From contig NC_087071.1 in the NCBI RefSeq assembly GCF_963678635.1, positions 31,856,141-31,920,140 on the forward strand: a stretch of 64,000 nt of DNA, read 5' to 3'. This DNA comes from Symsagittifera roscoffensis. Its lineage: Eukaryota > Xenacoelomorpha > Acoela > Convolutidae. Under the pieces are notes generated by a model. The model saw only the letters and a program-made list of their open reading frames with translations, searched no databases and was not told the DNA's origin. The position numbers were made by a program, and so were the translations under genes. Within the stretch, counting starts at the first letter, position 1, and each line of letters opens with the position of its first letter. Below, one piece after another: positions 46,646 through 56,097 of the stretch.

Positions 46646-48154
46646 GACTTTGAGGGAACGTCTCCCAAATTGTTTTGGCCGGAAACTCTGATATACTCAT
46701 TGCCGGGAGCGGAGCTGAACCAGATGTTAACCATGGTGGTGGCAATAAAGTCGGAGATGCCTTGCGAGCCTGAGCTGCTGCTGTTTGCAGGGATGAACGA
46801 TCACTTGCATGCGACGGGGTTTCTTGAGCAGCTCAAGGGTGATGAACCTACGCCGAAGAAGATCTGGGAAGCCATCCAGACATTATTTGCAGCCATGAAT
46901 GAAGTACAAGAGAACGTTGCCTCACGATTTGGCTCCAAGACGAAAGTGGCGTTCACGAAGTCCCCCGGCTACGCGAGCATGCCTCCCGCTCTACAATTTA
47001 TGTATGCAATCTTGATCTTGATAGCAGAAGGGAATGAATGGCGTATTTTGATGGTAGCTCCCAATCGGGAACTGGAACCTACAAACTTGAGACTTCGTAG
47101 GTCAGAGCTTGCGGCGGCGTGGGCGGATGTGTCCCACGCGTTGAGGGGCTTTCACGAGTTGGCAGACATCCTCATCGTGTTGGACGAGGTCCTCTTGCTG
47201 GAGATATCTAACTTTGCTAGGCAACTCAAGCTCAGTCCGATTATAGGGGACGATCATCCAGTGGTGGCTCACCTGACGGCCAGTCTGTGGTTTCGAAACA
47301 TGGAGGTGACCATCACAAGCTCCACCAGTAAATCTAGAGGGCCGAGCAACAAGAGGAAGAACGTGGCCGCATCAGAGAAGCAGCTGGAGTCGATGGTGTA
47401 TCGACTGACACAAGAGGGAGGCAGGTGGCCCTTCCTGACACCAAGGCTGGAGAACGCCACGGAGAAGACAAGAGAAGATGCTCCGCTTCTGGTGAAGCAG
47501 ATCTGGGATTTTCTTGAGGAGCAGCTGGGAGTGGCTGAAAAGAGGGAAATGACGGTTGGCAGGTTCGTCACGGCAGCCAACGAAGTCACGATTGGAGGAT
47601 TCTGGAGGGAGCACGCAAGGGGTGAGCTGAGGACGAGGAGGGATCACGAAACTCTTGAGTTCTTGAGTCCTTGTTGGGGAAAGGAGTTCCTGGCCGGAGT
47701 GTATAGCGCGAAAGATACCATCTTTAAAGCCTTCATACAGGAAGTGTTGAATATGCCCATCAGTCTGTTGCTGGCACTGTACTTGGTTTACCCAAGGTAC
47801 CTGTTTAATATGGGCCCAGCATACATGTTCAGTTGGGGCGTGGACACCCTCCAGATAAACGGATACTTGACATTGGTGCTTCTAATCCACGGGGAACTGG
47901 AGTCATTTCACCGACTGATGAAATACGGAGAGCCTCTGTCGATGGGGAGAGCACACTCGAGCAATGACACCTACTCGTATAAGTGTGCTGCCGGGCTAAA
48001 GACGCTGCTGGTACAGTACCTACTGATGCAGAACCGGCACCTAACTGGAAAAGAAAAGAGCCCGAAGACAAGAGAAGAGTGGAGGAAAGTGAATGGGGGC
48101 ATGCCTCTATTGACGGATCTATGCCTGGCCATGAGATCGGACCCATGGGGATGA
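46646..48154 (+). CDS. ORF B: second SGNH-like domain, same frame as ORF A after one TAG
   Basis: The frame is the same as ORF A and continues without a break after the TAG at 46643-46645; the first ATG is at about 46724, or the frame is reached by readthrough. The residues on either side of the stop (VVIVAG before, DFEG after) look like block I of an SGNH fold with the nucleophile Ser missing. SLPGAE (block II-like) and LLLFAGMNDH (block III, G-x-N-D) follow, and DDHPVVAH may be the last block. It is probably a non-catalytic SGNH-like domain. The middle part is charged and helical. Residues near 365-415 are hydrophobic (SLLLALYLVYPRYLF and YLTLVLLIH). The stop may be a nonsense mutation or a regulated readthrough site. 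It ends at TGA 48152-48154, overlapping ORF C by 34 nt. Confidence 0.55.
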   Translation, partial: DFEGTSPKLFWPETLIYSLPGAELNQMLTMVVAIKSEMPCEPELLLFAGMNDHLHATGFLEQLKGDEPTPKKIWEAIQTLFAAMNEVQENVASRFGSKTKVAFTKSPGYASMPPALQFMYAILILIAEGNEWRILMVAPNRELEPTNLRLRRSELAAAWADVSHALRGFHELADILIVLDEVLLLEISNFARQLKLSPIIGDDHPVVAHLTASLWFRNMEVTITSSTSKSRGPSNKRKNVAASEKQLESMVYRLTQEGGRWPFLTPRLENATEKTREDAPLLVKQIWDFLEEQLGVAEKREMTVGRFVTAANEVTIGGFWREHARGELRTRRDHETLEFLSPCWGKEFLAGVYSAKDTIFKAFIQEVLNMPISLLLALYLVYPRYLFNMGPAYMFSWGVDTLQINGYLTLVLLIHGELESFHRLMKYGEPLSMGRAHSSNDTYSYKCAAGLKTLLVQYLLMQNRHLTGKEKSPKTREEWRKVNGGMPLLTDLCLAMRSDPWG

Positions 48155-49716
48155 TCCGGGGGCTAAAGGAAGTCGTAACCTGTTTCTATGGACCGGCAGT
48201 CACGTTCGCGTTTCCGCATCCTCTGGTGAAAGCTTATCGACACTCAGTGACCCATGTGAGCCTCATAAGCATACTAGATGGATCGACACTTAATTGGTGT
48301 CAACAGGAGGGGCTAAGGGCGCAAATGAGCAACACGGTGCTCTTCGGAAGGAAGAAGGATCCGGAGTTGGTGGCATACAGTTTTCGAAAACAACTGCAGT
48401 GCAGGATGGGAGGCAAGCGCGAAGGCCCCATCGAAACTTATCCCAAGTTCTGGAACCTAAACCCCCTGACAGCAAGTGGGCAAGAGATCTTGAGAATTCC
48501 CGCATGGAAGAAGAGCTTCGAGCTGGTGAAGAGGGAGTTAGAAGCGATATTGGAGAAGGAAGTCCTGCCAGCAAGCATTCCCGAATTCCCGACAGTGAGG
48601 AGAATGACCCTGGGGATGAACAGCTCCCTGGTGGTCCCATCCCTTTTCGCAAGAGCAGCAACCGAAGAACAGCAGAAGGAGTTCATCGACGGCTGGCATC
48701 CTCTCTTCATCGGCTACACTGCAGCGATTTATTTTCACACCAGCGATGCGAAGATAAATTCATGGACAACTCAAGCCAAGAAAATGAGAGGGTCGATGCC
48801 CCCGAAATTCGAGGTGCGAGATGCCTTGAGAACACTTGAGCGGGCAGGTCTAGAGAACCAGTTGCCGGTGTGGGACGATGGCAGGATGATAATGAATGAA
48901 GGGCATATCGCACTGAAAGCAGACGATGTGCTGTTTGCCACAAGGAGATACCGGGCACCCTACGGACTAGAGCAGGTGGAAAGGAATCAGGAAGGAAAAA
49001 AGCTGGATGCAGCAGGCCCATTGCATGTGGCCCTGACAGAATACAAGGAAACGGGTCCAGCTACGCCAGCACCCCTATCAGTGGATACCCCTGGGGATAG
49101 AAGGAGTGGTCCCGTAGAGGATCGATTCAGAAGGATTCTTGAGAGAAGAGAAGCAGAATCGGGGGAGGAGAGCATGGATGAGACTCTCAGCGAGGCAGGA
49201 GAGGATATGGAGGTGGGAAATACCCCGGAGCAGAAGCCATCAGAGGAAAAGTTCACCACGCAAGAGCTGTTGAAAGATCTGAGTGGTGAAAATCGGGCAG
49301 ACACCCCCACGCCACCTTTGACCTCATCTCCTCGCAAGAACCTAGAGTTGCCACTGACGAGTGAGAATCCCAACATGGGAATGATCTTCTTGAGTGCGGA
49401 CAAAAGGGAGAAAAACACCTTCGAGGGAAACAGGGATGCCTTCCTAGGTACCCTGGATGCGGATGCTTGGCGAAAATTCTTGAGCGATTTTAATCGAGAA
49501 GTGGACGACGACACCACATTGGACGATTTCAAGGAGGAGCTGTGGGACACGGTGGTGAAGTTCGGAGAACCTATCCTGGTGGGGACAGGTCTGGAGGAGA
49601 AAGCTAGAGAAGAGCTGTTGAGCAAGATGGTCGAGTTGAGGAAGGCACCACGAAAGACCAGAGAAGACAAATGTAAAGACAGCTCTACTCCGAACAAAAA
49701 ACTGAAGATAAAATAA
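48121..49716 (+). CDS. ORF C: unrecognised protein with acidic tail
   Basis: Starts at ATG 48121 (the frame is open further upstream but only through ORF B sequence in another phase) and ends at TAA 49714-49716, 531 residues. The first 270 residues look globular and hydrophobic-aromatic (CFYGPAVTFAFPHPL, PLFIGYTAAIYF). A Pro/Ser/Glu-rich acidic linker follows (GEESMDETLSEAGEDME), then a small helical domain (DADAWRKFLSDFN) and a basic NLS-like end (NKKLKIK). ORF B stops where this frame takes over. Either this is an overlapping gene or B and C were one frame split by a one-base indel near 48,110-48,150; the smooth composition across the join leaves both open. Confidence 0.55.
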   Translation: MPGHEIGPMGMIRGLKEVVTCFYGPAVTFAFPHPLVKAYRHSVTHVSLISILDGSTLNWCQQEGLRAQMSNTVLFGRKKDPELVAYSFRKQLQCRMGGKREGPIETYPKFWNLNPLTASGQEILRIPAWKKSFELVKRELEAILEKEVLPASIPEFPTVRRMTLGMNSSLVVPSLFARAATEEQQKEFIDGWHPLFIGYTAAIYFHTSDAKINSWTTQAKKMRGSMPPKFEVRDALRTLERAGLENQLPVWDDGRMIMNEGHIALKADDVLFATRRYRAPYGLEQVERNQEGKKLDAAGPLHVALTEYKETGPATPAPLSVDTPGDRRSGPVEDRFRRILERREAESGEESMDETLSEAGEDMEVGNTPEQKPSEEKFTTQELLKDLSGENRADTPTPPLTSSPRKNLELPLTSENPNMGMIFLSADKREKNTFEGNRDAFLGTLDADAWRKFLSDFNREVDDDTTLDDFKEELWDTVVKFGEPILVGTGLEEKAREELLSKMVELRKAPRKTREDKCKDSSTPNKKLKIK

Positions 49717-49844
49717 TTGAACATGTAAGGGGGGATAAGGTCGGAACTAGTAATATAATTAAAAGTACTAATATCCTTAAGGCTCGAGCAGGGGGGAGGC
49801 AAGAGTTGGAAGGGTTGGGGGGAGACAAGGAAGTCGAATCAGTG

Positions 49845-50600
49845 ATGGTAACGACAACGCCCCCGAGTAAAGACGTGAGGTCTCGCAAGAGGAAGAGAGA
49901 CGTGGAGGGATTGGGAAGTCCTTCGGCGGATGCGGTCTCGGAGAAGAACTTGAGAGAGACGGCCCCCATGGTTCTGGCACGATGGAAGACAGCAGCCTAC
50001 AAGAGTAGCTACGAGCCGAGGAAACTGCTCGACGTAGAAAAGGAGATGGAGATCCCCACCAGTTCGGCAACGGAAGAAGACTTCAAACCTCAGAGGATAA
50101 AAATGAAGCGAGGTTCAACGAGCGGACAGACCTGGGAAGTGGACGTCGGCAAAGAATGGGTCTCAAATGAACACCAGGCTACCGGGAAGCAAGTGACTAA
50201 CGATCCTCTTGAGAAAAATAAAACGAGAAACACCGCCCGACCGTGGTGGGTGGCCCTGGAAACATTGCAGGAATTGGAAGACTGCCTGAAGAAGCTCGAC
50301 AGTGGAGTGTCACGCAAACGACGCAACTGGGCTACCCAGCAGAAGGCTGGTATCAATAAATTAGAATTGGGGAGCCAGCTGAAGAGAACTTGGCAGAGCT
50401 TGTTAAAGGATCGTTTTGAAGAAGCGATGAGAACATCATCATCGGCATCGCCGTTGATGGCGAATCCCTTTATTAGGACCGCAGGACAACTGATGTTTGC
50501 GTGGAGCCTGTTGGGAATAGAGTTAGAGACACTAACTTCGTACGACAAGGAGGAAAGATGCTACCTGTTTCTTGAGATGGACGATGTCGATGATGACTGA
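49845..50600 (+). CDS. ORF D: basic 251-residue protein, unrecognised
   Basis: Begins at ATG 49845 (the frame is open from 49806 with TTG). It has an early nuclear-localisation-like cluster (SRKRKRD), a charged middle, a helical part with ALETLQELEDCLKKLD, and a small hydrophobic stretch near the end (AGQLMFAWSLLGIEL). It ends in an acidic EMDDVDDD. The stop at 50598-50600 lies inside the start of ORF E. No domain recognised. It is separated from ORF C by 128 bp without a convincing intron. Confidence 0.55.
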   Translation: MVTTTPPSKDVRSRKRKRDVEGLGSPSADAVSEKNLRETAPMVLARWKTAAYKSSYEPRKLLDVEKEMEIPTSSATEEDFKPQRIKMKRGSTSGQTWEVDVGKEWVSNEHQATGKQVTNDPLEKNKTRNTARPWWVALETLQELEDCLKKLDSGVSRKRRNWATQQKAGINKLELGSQLKRTWQSLLKDRFEEAMRTSSSASPLMANPFIRTAGQLMFAWSLLGIELETLTSYDKEERCYLFLEMDDVDDD

Positions 50601-52917
50601 CAGTACCATCTTAGCATGTCACCAGAGAGCAATTGGAAGCAAGACGCTGGAAAGGAGAGTCTCCACAGTCATCTTGAATGTGTACCAGAGTACTGGGATA
50701 GAAAAGGAGGATGGTTCTAGGCAATCTCTAGAGAGCCACAGGAAGTTAGATGAGATACGGAGATTCTACAACAAGAAGTTCGAGGAGAAACACGACGTTC
50801 ACCGTAACTTGGCTCCTCCAGGAGAGTACTCGAAACCCAACAAGAAGGGAGAGTATCACTATGTGTCTGGAGTGATGGGGATGTCATACAACCCTTTCTT
50901 AGACTTAGAAGCTGAAGCTGCCCATAGAAACTATGAGGTGGCGGAGCTGCTGAAGTTCTGGACAGAAAGGATAATGGAGATAGATCCGGTGGAAAGAGAG
51001 AGACCCAGTCTGGGTTTGATTCTCGAGAGAACACCGGAAGTGATAAGTGTGCCACGCTCAAGTAAAAGAGTAGAACTAAGAATGGGTAACGGGAACGGCA
51101 CGTTGACCACGAATCTGGGAGTGGTGTGGAAGTTGCTCAGGCCCTCTTGGTGTCCACATCCCCATGCGAGCCTGATCGAGGAGGTCACTGAGCGAGTGAG
51201 ATTGGCTCCGACAGAGGATGAAGATTTAGCGACCTTGAGTATAGTACATAGACTGATCCTGCCTCAGATGAAGGAGTCAAGTGAGATGACGAGCGGAACA
51301 GGGTCGGTAAAGAAGATGGAGCCGGGCCATTGTCTTGACTCGACGTGTGGGAATGGCGAGCACACCTGTGATGAACGATCGTGCATCAGGATACAGTCTT
51401 TCCAGAAAAAAGATCTAGTCACCTGGTTTGAAGATATCACCGAAAGGGAGAAAAGTGAGATACAGATAGTGGCTGAGTGTTACACGAGTACCACTGTGAA
51501 CCTAGCAACAGCTCTGGGGTTCTTCTCGAGAATGTGTAGTCTCCAGTCACTGGAGAGGCTAGAGTCAGAACACCACTTGGTGACCGCGTTGAACGTGGAG
51601 TCATGGCCCGGAGTGTTGCAGGTGACCCAGAAACACATCAAGAGTTGGAAGGTTGGACTCGAAGCGGAGATGGGATTTCCCATGAGCGAAGCCTATCGAC
51701 TGCCTCTAAATGCGAAGTCCCTAGTGGGGTCAGTGATGGCCAACCTATGTGGCAGCCACTATCCATTGCACATGGCGATGGTAGAAGTATCCAGCCAGAG
51801 GGTATTGATAGACAAAGCCTTCTCAGTGCCCAAATGTGTAAGACTGGCTCGGATGTCACATCATTCACACAAGCTGTTGAGGAAGATCCGAGGAACAGTG
51901 CCTAAAGAACAAAGGGACGACTTGAGTGAAATCTGGGGTGAAGAACTTCTAGGCTTGGAGAGCGAAAATACAAGTGACCTCGAGAGACAAAACGTGATTG
52001 GGAAACCCATGGTAAGTGCCCCAAACTTGGAAGAAGTCGACGTGATACACGAGAAGATGATGGAACTTGAGCCTCTCCTAGAAGCCTCGGGAGAACGCAA
52101 TCTTAGGAGCATCGACCTCACACACGGGGATTGTCCGTGCCACTGTCTGGCGCAGACAGTGTGGTACCCAGACCAAGCCAATCTCTGCCTGATCTGGGAT
52201 GTAGAAGAAATCAGATCGTTTGGACTACCCGAGCATCAACAAAAAGTGACTATCTTGGTGGTGAGCACAATGCTGGCTCTACGATGGATGGAAGAAAACA
52301 TAGCAAAGTATCGAGAATCGAAGACGCCAACAGCAGAGTCGATTCACGCGATAGATTACAGCAGGAGACTTGAGTTGTTCGAGACAGCATGCAAGGTGTT
52401 CGCCATACCAATGGAAGTCAAACACGTGTGGAGCCGCTTGAGATTCTTTCCTTGGTTTCGCGCGACGTTAACATCCTGGTTATATGTAGCGACGAAGGAT
52501 CACATGAGGAAACATCAAAAGGAATATCGACAATTCCAGGCCGAGATAGGACCAGATGCCTTCAAAAGACCTCTGCTGACCCATCGAAATGCGATCACGA
52601 CGGGGTGGAAAAGAGTGGGTGGAGTATCCAGAGACAACACCAGAGCGAGGGAGTCAATACTTGAGGAGGACCTGGCGAAGAATGTAAGCCTGAGTCTTCA
52701 CAATTCCTTCTGTTTGAACCGGGAGTCGAAGGTGAAGAGCTTGCCAAATAAGGCGAAGAGATTGCAAGAGCAAAGGGAGTGGATGCAATCCTATGAACAG
52801 CTGAAGGCTTGGGAGGAGATTGTGATCAGCTCCGATGACGAAGAGGCACTATTGGAACAGATCACAGTGCCAAAAATATCTGGATTGGGTACCTCGAGGG
52901 CGAAGAACACAAGGTGA
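50584..52917 (+). CDS. ORF E: large protein with Cys/His clusters, unrecognised
   Basis: The first ATG in frame is 50584 (others at 50590 and 50593), overlapping the end of ORF D by 17 nt; TGA at 52915-52917, 777 residues. It has Cys/His clusters CLDSTCGNGEHTCDERSC (about residue 256) and HGDCPCHC (about 520), which could bind zinc. The rest is a mix of helical charged segments and globular parts (LATALGFFSRMCSL, LWFxATLTSWLYV-like patches near 650). The tail is acidic then basic (SSDDEEALLEQ, RAKNTR). It is undamaged over 2.3 kb, which suggests recent constraint or recent insertion. It has no resemblance I can name to envelope, helicase or polymerase families. Confidence 0.6.
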   Translation: MSMMTDSTILACHQRAIGSKTLERRVSTVILNVYQSTGIEKEDGSRQSLESHRKLDEIRRFYNKKFEEKHDVHRNLAPPGEYSKPNKKGEYHYVSGVMGMSYNPFLDLEAEAAHRNYEVAELLKFWTERIMEIDPVERERPSLGLILERTPEVISVPRSSKRVELRMGNGNGTLTTNLGVVWKLLRPSWCPHPHASLIEEVTERVRLAPTEDEDLATLSIVHRLILPQMKESSEMTSGTGSVKKMEPGHCLDSTCGNGEHTCDERSCIRIQSFQKKDLVTWFEDITEREKSEIQIVAECYTSTTVNLATALGFFSRMCSLQSLERLESEHHLVTALNVESWPGVLQVTQKHIKSWKVGLEAEMGFPMSEAYRLPLNAKSLVGSVMANLCGSHYPLHMAMVEVSSQRVLIDKAFSVPKCVRLARMSHHSHKLLRKIRGTVPKEQRDDLSEIWGEELLGLESENTSDLERQNVIGKPMVSAPNLEEVDVIHEKMMELEPLLEASGERNLRSIDLTHGDCPCHCLAQTVWYPDQANLCLIWDVEEIRSFGLPEHQQKVTILVVSTMLALRWMEENIAKYRESKTPTAESIHAIDYSRRLELFETACKVFAIPMEVKHVWSRLRFFPWFRATLTSWLYVATKDHMRKHQKEYRQFQAEIGPDAFKRPLLTHRNAITTGWKRVGGVSRDNTRARESILEEDLAKNVSLSLHNSFCLNRESKVKSLPNKAKRLQEQREWMQSYEQLKAWEEIVISSDDEEALLEQITVPKISGLGTSRAKNTR

Positions 52918-52957
52918 GCCGGTGGCTCAAAAGGAAAATTCTAGAGTCTTGGGTCTT

Positions 52958-52970
52958 GAGAGGGAGGGGG
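52958..52970 (+). other. Candidate polypurine tract
   Basis: GAGAGGGAGGGGG, all purine, 41 bp after ORF E, followed by ATTGAGGGTG. LTR retroelements place such a tract just before the 3' LTR. Without an LTR match this is only suggestive. Confidence 0.3.
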
Positions 52971-53950
52971 ATTGAGGGTGAACTCGGATGAAATCTGGGT
53001 TCACGAAAAAGAAATTTTAACAAATAAGATATTGTTATTAATATGCTAGATCTATTATATAAATCAAAATGCTGCATGACAATTGAATAGCTGATGATTG
53101 AATAGGACAAAAGAAATTTTAAATCACCAGCTTAAAAAGCGGGAATTCATAAGGTGCAGGTGTGTGCATATTTTGATTGCTGTTTAGCGATAATGTGAAA
53201 ATTTTATATGGTGGTAAATTTTGGAAGGTAGATAAACTTAAGTCTGCTGCAAACTTCTGTAAATGACCACTGGCACTGTATCTTGAGTGACACTCGGGCT
53301 TCTGGGGATTCACTGACAGAGACAGCACGCAATGAGGACATCGATCTTGAGTCCGGGGAGTATGTGCCAGTCGGTCATGTCTGGAAGTTTGACCTTGAGA
53401 GACACGAAAATACGTAATTTTGGAGTGGAATTTTAATTTTCAAAATTTCGAATGGAGCTTGTCATGCTCAGTTTTCTCGTACCAACTGAAAACACAAGTT
53501 GAAAAATCAGAACATGCGAATTTACAATTGCGGGAAATTACTCAAGAAAAATAGCGGGAAATTGCTCAAAAAAAAGCGGGAAATGGCTATTCGCAATTTC
53601 CAGATATAAACTAGGACACGAGTAGAGCTGTCTTATCCCGAAATAGGAGGAGAGACGATAAATAGAAGAAAGAACGACTATTCGGAAGGAACTAGAGTGA
53701 ACCTTCAATGGAAAGGTGGACAGCTTGAGTGTCCCAATGGTTCATACAAAAACTCAAATTCTAGAGCCAGAACTTACTTCTGTTACCAAAACTGACCAGT
53801 ATCAAACTTATTTAGTTATATTACCTAGTTCTTGAGTTGCTTACCAATTTAATTACTCCCTGTACTCGAGTACATCAACATGTGAGTCCCCAATTTAAAT
53901 TTCTCGAGTGTGTTTTATGATTGCTATGTTGAGATAAGGCGAGTTTTAGG

Positions 53951-53973
53951 TTGATCCATCTGAAATGGATCAA
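53951..53973. other. Hairpin TTGATCCAT/ATGGATCAA
   Basis: A perfect 9-bp stem with a 5-nt loop. A shorter relative (AATCCAT/ATGGATT, loop CTCCA) lies at 54536-54554. Both follow a GG(T/G)T(T/C) context, so they may be copies of one element. Confidence 0.6.
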
Positions 53974-55017
53974 AGTTCCACTGTTGTGCCATTCTGCCGG
54001 ATGACACAGCATAACCTTCCCGCGACAGAAATAAAAGTGACTAAAGGCCTTATGAACAGAAAAGTGTTGCGACGGAGGGTCAGAATGTTCTAGAATTTTT
54101 ATTTTTAAAATTTCGATCGGAAGAAGAACATTTCTGAGAAATAAAAAAAAAGACGGCCATTTTGAATAGAAAAGACGAAAATCAGAACCACGATATAGAT
54201 TGTGAAGAACAGTTGTATCAGAGACAGAAAAACACGGATTCTCTTATCGTGGCAAAAACACACGATAAGGACCTTAGCGACAGATATTTGTGGAGACGGA
54301 GGCTTCAGTGGGGGGAAGAGAAATACCACGGAACCCTCCCGGGACACGAAATATAGGAGATAAGAGTGTTATCTCAAGAAAATCACGGGAGCGGAGGCTT
54401 GGTCCCCCAGAGACTGTTATATGTGAAGGGACTGGGTAAACTGACTATAACAGCTGCTGTAATGTCCTAGATCTTAATTAACACCGTTATTATTTAATAT
54501 TTCAGAGCATGAGTAGATAGAAAAAGGAAAGGGTCAATCCATCTCCAATGGATTTAATATAAAACTGTCACACAAAAACATAATAAAATAGGTTGTTCGA
54601 GCCGTGTTTTTAATGACAATCACGTAGTCTGAGGATCCGAGACTCAGCTATGTGGTTGTGTTCGCATGCAAACGAAAGCTGATCAAAAGTCGTTTGACTG
54701 ATGGCCTAAAAATGGTAACTTTTTACTTTGCCCTAAACAGACCAGAAAATCAACTGGCAAGGTCGAGACGGTGAAAAACGAGTAGAATTAAGGTAACTGA
54801 CGCCTGCCAGTCGTTGATAGGTACTTTTTCTACGCTCCGTCGCTGTGTGATATTTGGGCGAATGTTACATAGACGTTTTTATGGCGCTCCTGGGTGGGCC
54901 TGTTAAAGGCATGAAACCATCATGATCAGCAAGCGTTTCAGCGACGTACCCTCCGCTCCGGGCGTAAGCCCGAGTTAGAGGCCTTAATGACCGTTGTTGT
55001 ACTAGGGGGAAGGTGCG

Positions 55018-55086
55018 TACCCTCCGTCTAGTGCAATTTAGCTTTTTAACTTAGTTAACACCGAAAATTCCGGGGGCCGGAGGGTT
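55018..55086 (+). ncRNA. Leader module 1, 69 nt, closed by ACCCTCCG/CGGAGGGT
   Basis: ACCCTCCG at 55019-55026 pairs exactly with CGGAGGGT at 55078-55085. Inside is a TTAAC-TTA-GTTAA hairpin and an AATTT-containing loop region. Related modules of the same length lie at 55398, 55624 and 56098. Confidence 0.5.
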
Positions 55087-55129
55087 AGGTGGGAAATCTA
55101 GAGCCCGCTTGTCCTGAGGTCCCAGGACC

Positions 55130-55290
55130 AAAAACAATTAAAGAGAAAGCGTAAAACCAAACAAAAATAGTGTATAACCAAGAAAAAGCCAAAAACAAAC
55201 TTATTTAAAAACAAAAAAGTACAAAAAAAAAACAGTAAAAAAAATCCAAAAAAGACCAAAAACAGTAAAAAACATAAAGAGACAGTTTAT
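55130..55290 (+). other. A-rich tract in the element 2 leader
   Basis: About 160 bp dominated by A with scattered CC, AAAAACA and AAAAGACC words. A similar tract lies at the left end of element 1 (32478-32572). Confidence 0.6.
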
Positions 55291-55337
55291 ATGTTATTTC
55301 CGGACGAGATGTGATCTGACCTTCCTATTTGTTGTTG

Positions 55338-55355
55338 TTTCAGATTGATTTATAT
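55338..55355 (+). promoter_or_regulatory. Splice-acceptor-like TTTCAG with conserved downstream word
   Basis: TTTCAG then ATTGATTTATAT. The same 18-base context, with one change, precedes ORF A of element 1 (44017-44034). It may be the acceptor for gag mRNA, or a trans-splice site. Confidence 0.45.
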
Positions 55356-55397
55356 CGTTTCTGATAGAGAGATTGTGTGTTTTGGTGAAGGGTTGGG

Positions 55398-55466
55398 TAC
55401 CCTCCCTCGAGTGTAATTTGAGTGTTTAAGCACGTTAATGGTGATTTTGCCGGTGACCGGAGGGTA
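55398..55466 (+). ncRNA. Leader module 2, 69 nt
   Basis: TACCCTCC at 55398-55405 faces GGAGGGTA at 55459-55466. Internally CTCGAGTGTAATTTGAG can form a small arm and GTG/CAC closes a TTTAAG loop. Same length and order as module 1 though most inner bases differ. Confidence 0.5.
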
Positions 55467-55623
55467 GAGTGGCAGGCTGATCAACGTGTTCCACACTCAA
55501 CAGGGACATCAAGGACAACATCCGCAACGACTGTTGGGTATCGTTGAAGCAATTTTAGTATCGTTCGGGTACTATTTCCTTAAAACTTAAGTGGTGGGGG
55601 GCACGATTGGCGCGGTCCGATTG

Positions 55624-55692
55624 TACCCTCCATCGATTACAAATTTCCGAGTTAAGGGTCTTAATTCGGATATTTTGGTGCAAAGGAGGGTA
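55624..55692 (+). ncRNA. Leader module 3, 69 nt
   Basis: TACCCTCC at 55624-55631 pairs exactly with GGAGGGTA at 55685-55692. Inside are a TCG/CGA arm around ATTACAAATTTC and a TTAAG-GGT-CTTAA hairpin. Confidence 0.5.
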
Positions 55693-56097
55693 TAGTACTA
55701 TTTATTAACGACTATTTATAGATTATTGTCCTTACTATATATTACTTATCTCCTATTTAGACCCAAGAAACACCCATTTTTGTCGAAAATTACCAATTTT
55801 CGACCAAACTATAGACCCCCAAATTTTCGGATATCCGAGCTTTTCCGATAGGCAAAAAGCTTTTATATAGAGAGTAGCCACGTAGTTCGATCCCCTTTAT
55901 TAAAGAAACCGCGTGAGCAAAGATTCAGTGGAAGTTAGAAAAACGAGAATTTTTCGACCAAAATTTTGATAATTTTCTGTATTTTGTCAATCTGTTTTGG
56001 GGATCGAGTTTTTGAGTTTTTAGAGTTAGAGCAACAAAATTTTTGCGTTAGGAGCGTGCTAGCATAACGTGCTCGGTTACTAGAGAAATTTTTGGGT

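Larger units (their letters stand above)
32425..54500 (+). mobile_element. Element 1: Ty3/gypsy-type retroelement with extra 3' ORF block
   Basis: The left end is fixed by the interrupted tandem copy at 32424. The right end is approximate. The order is a long structured leader, a gag-like region (35.6-38.1 kb), protease-RT-RNase H-integrase (38.2-43.6 kb), a small frame (43.6-43.95 kb), then five more plus-strand frames (44.1-52.9 kb). The block is clearly more GC-rich than the flanking DNA and is all on one strand. The gag-pol part has several stops and frameshifts relative to element 2, so it is no longer autonomous. No LTR pair could be matched by eye. A 13-nt purine tract at 52958-52970 is a candidate polypurine tract. 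It remains possible that the 3' block is a second element lodged behind pol. Confidence 0.75.
52918..54948. other. Noncoding DNA between ORF E and the element 2 leader
   Basis: It includes a candidate polypurine tract (52958-52970), repeated GCGGGAAAT(T/G)G words (53530-53590), a segment at 53709-53750 that resembles one 69-bp leader unit of element 1, and single copies of CGGAGGGT (54074) and ACCCTCC (54330). A 64-codon frame at 54162-54356 is not supported. The 3' end of element 1 and the 5' end of element 2 must lie here, but no LTR pair was found. Confidence 0.4.

Noticed and set aside
49717-49844. Possible intron between ORFs C and D
   Set aside because: A GTAAGG donor-like word is present, but no TTTCAG-type acceptor follows.
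32425-54500. LTR pair bounding element 1
   Set aside because: No long direct repeat between 32.4-33.5 kb and 52.9-54.9 kb was found by eye; only a short resemblance at 53709-53750.
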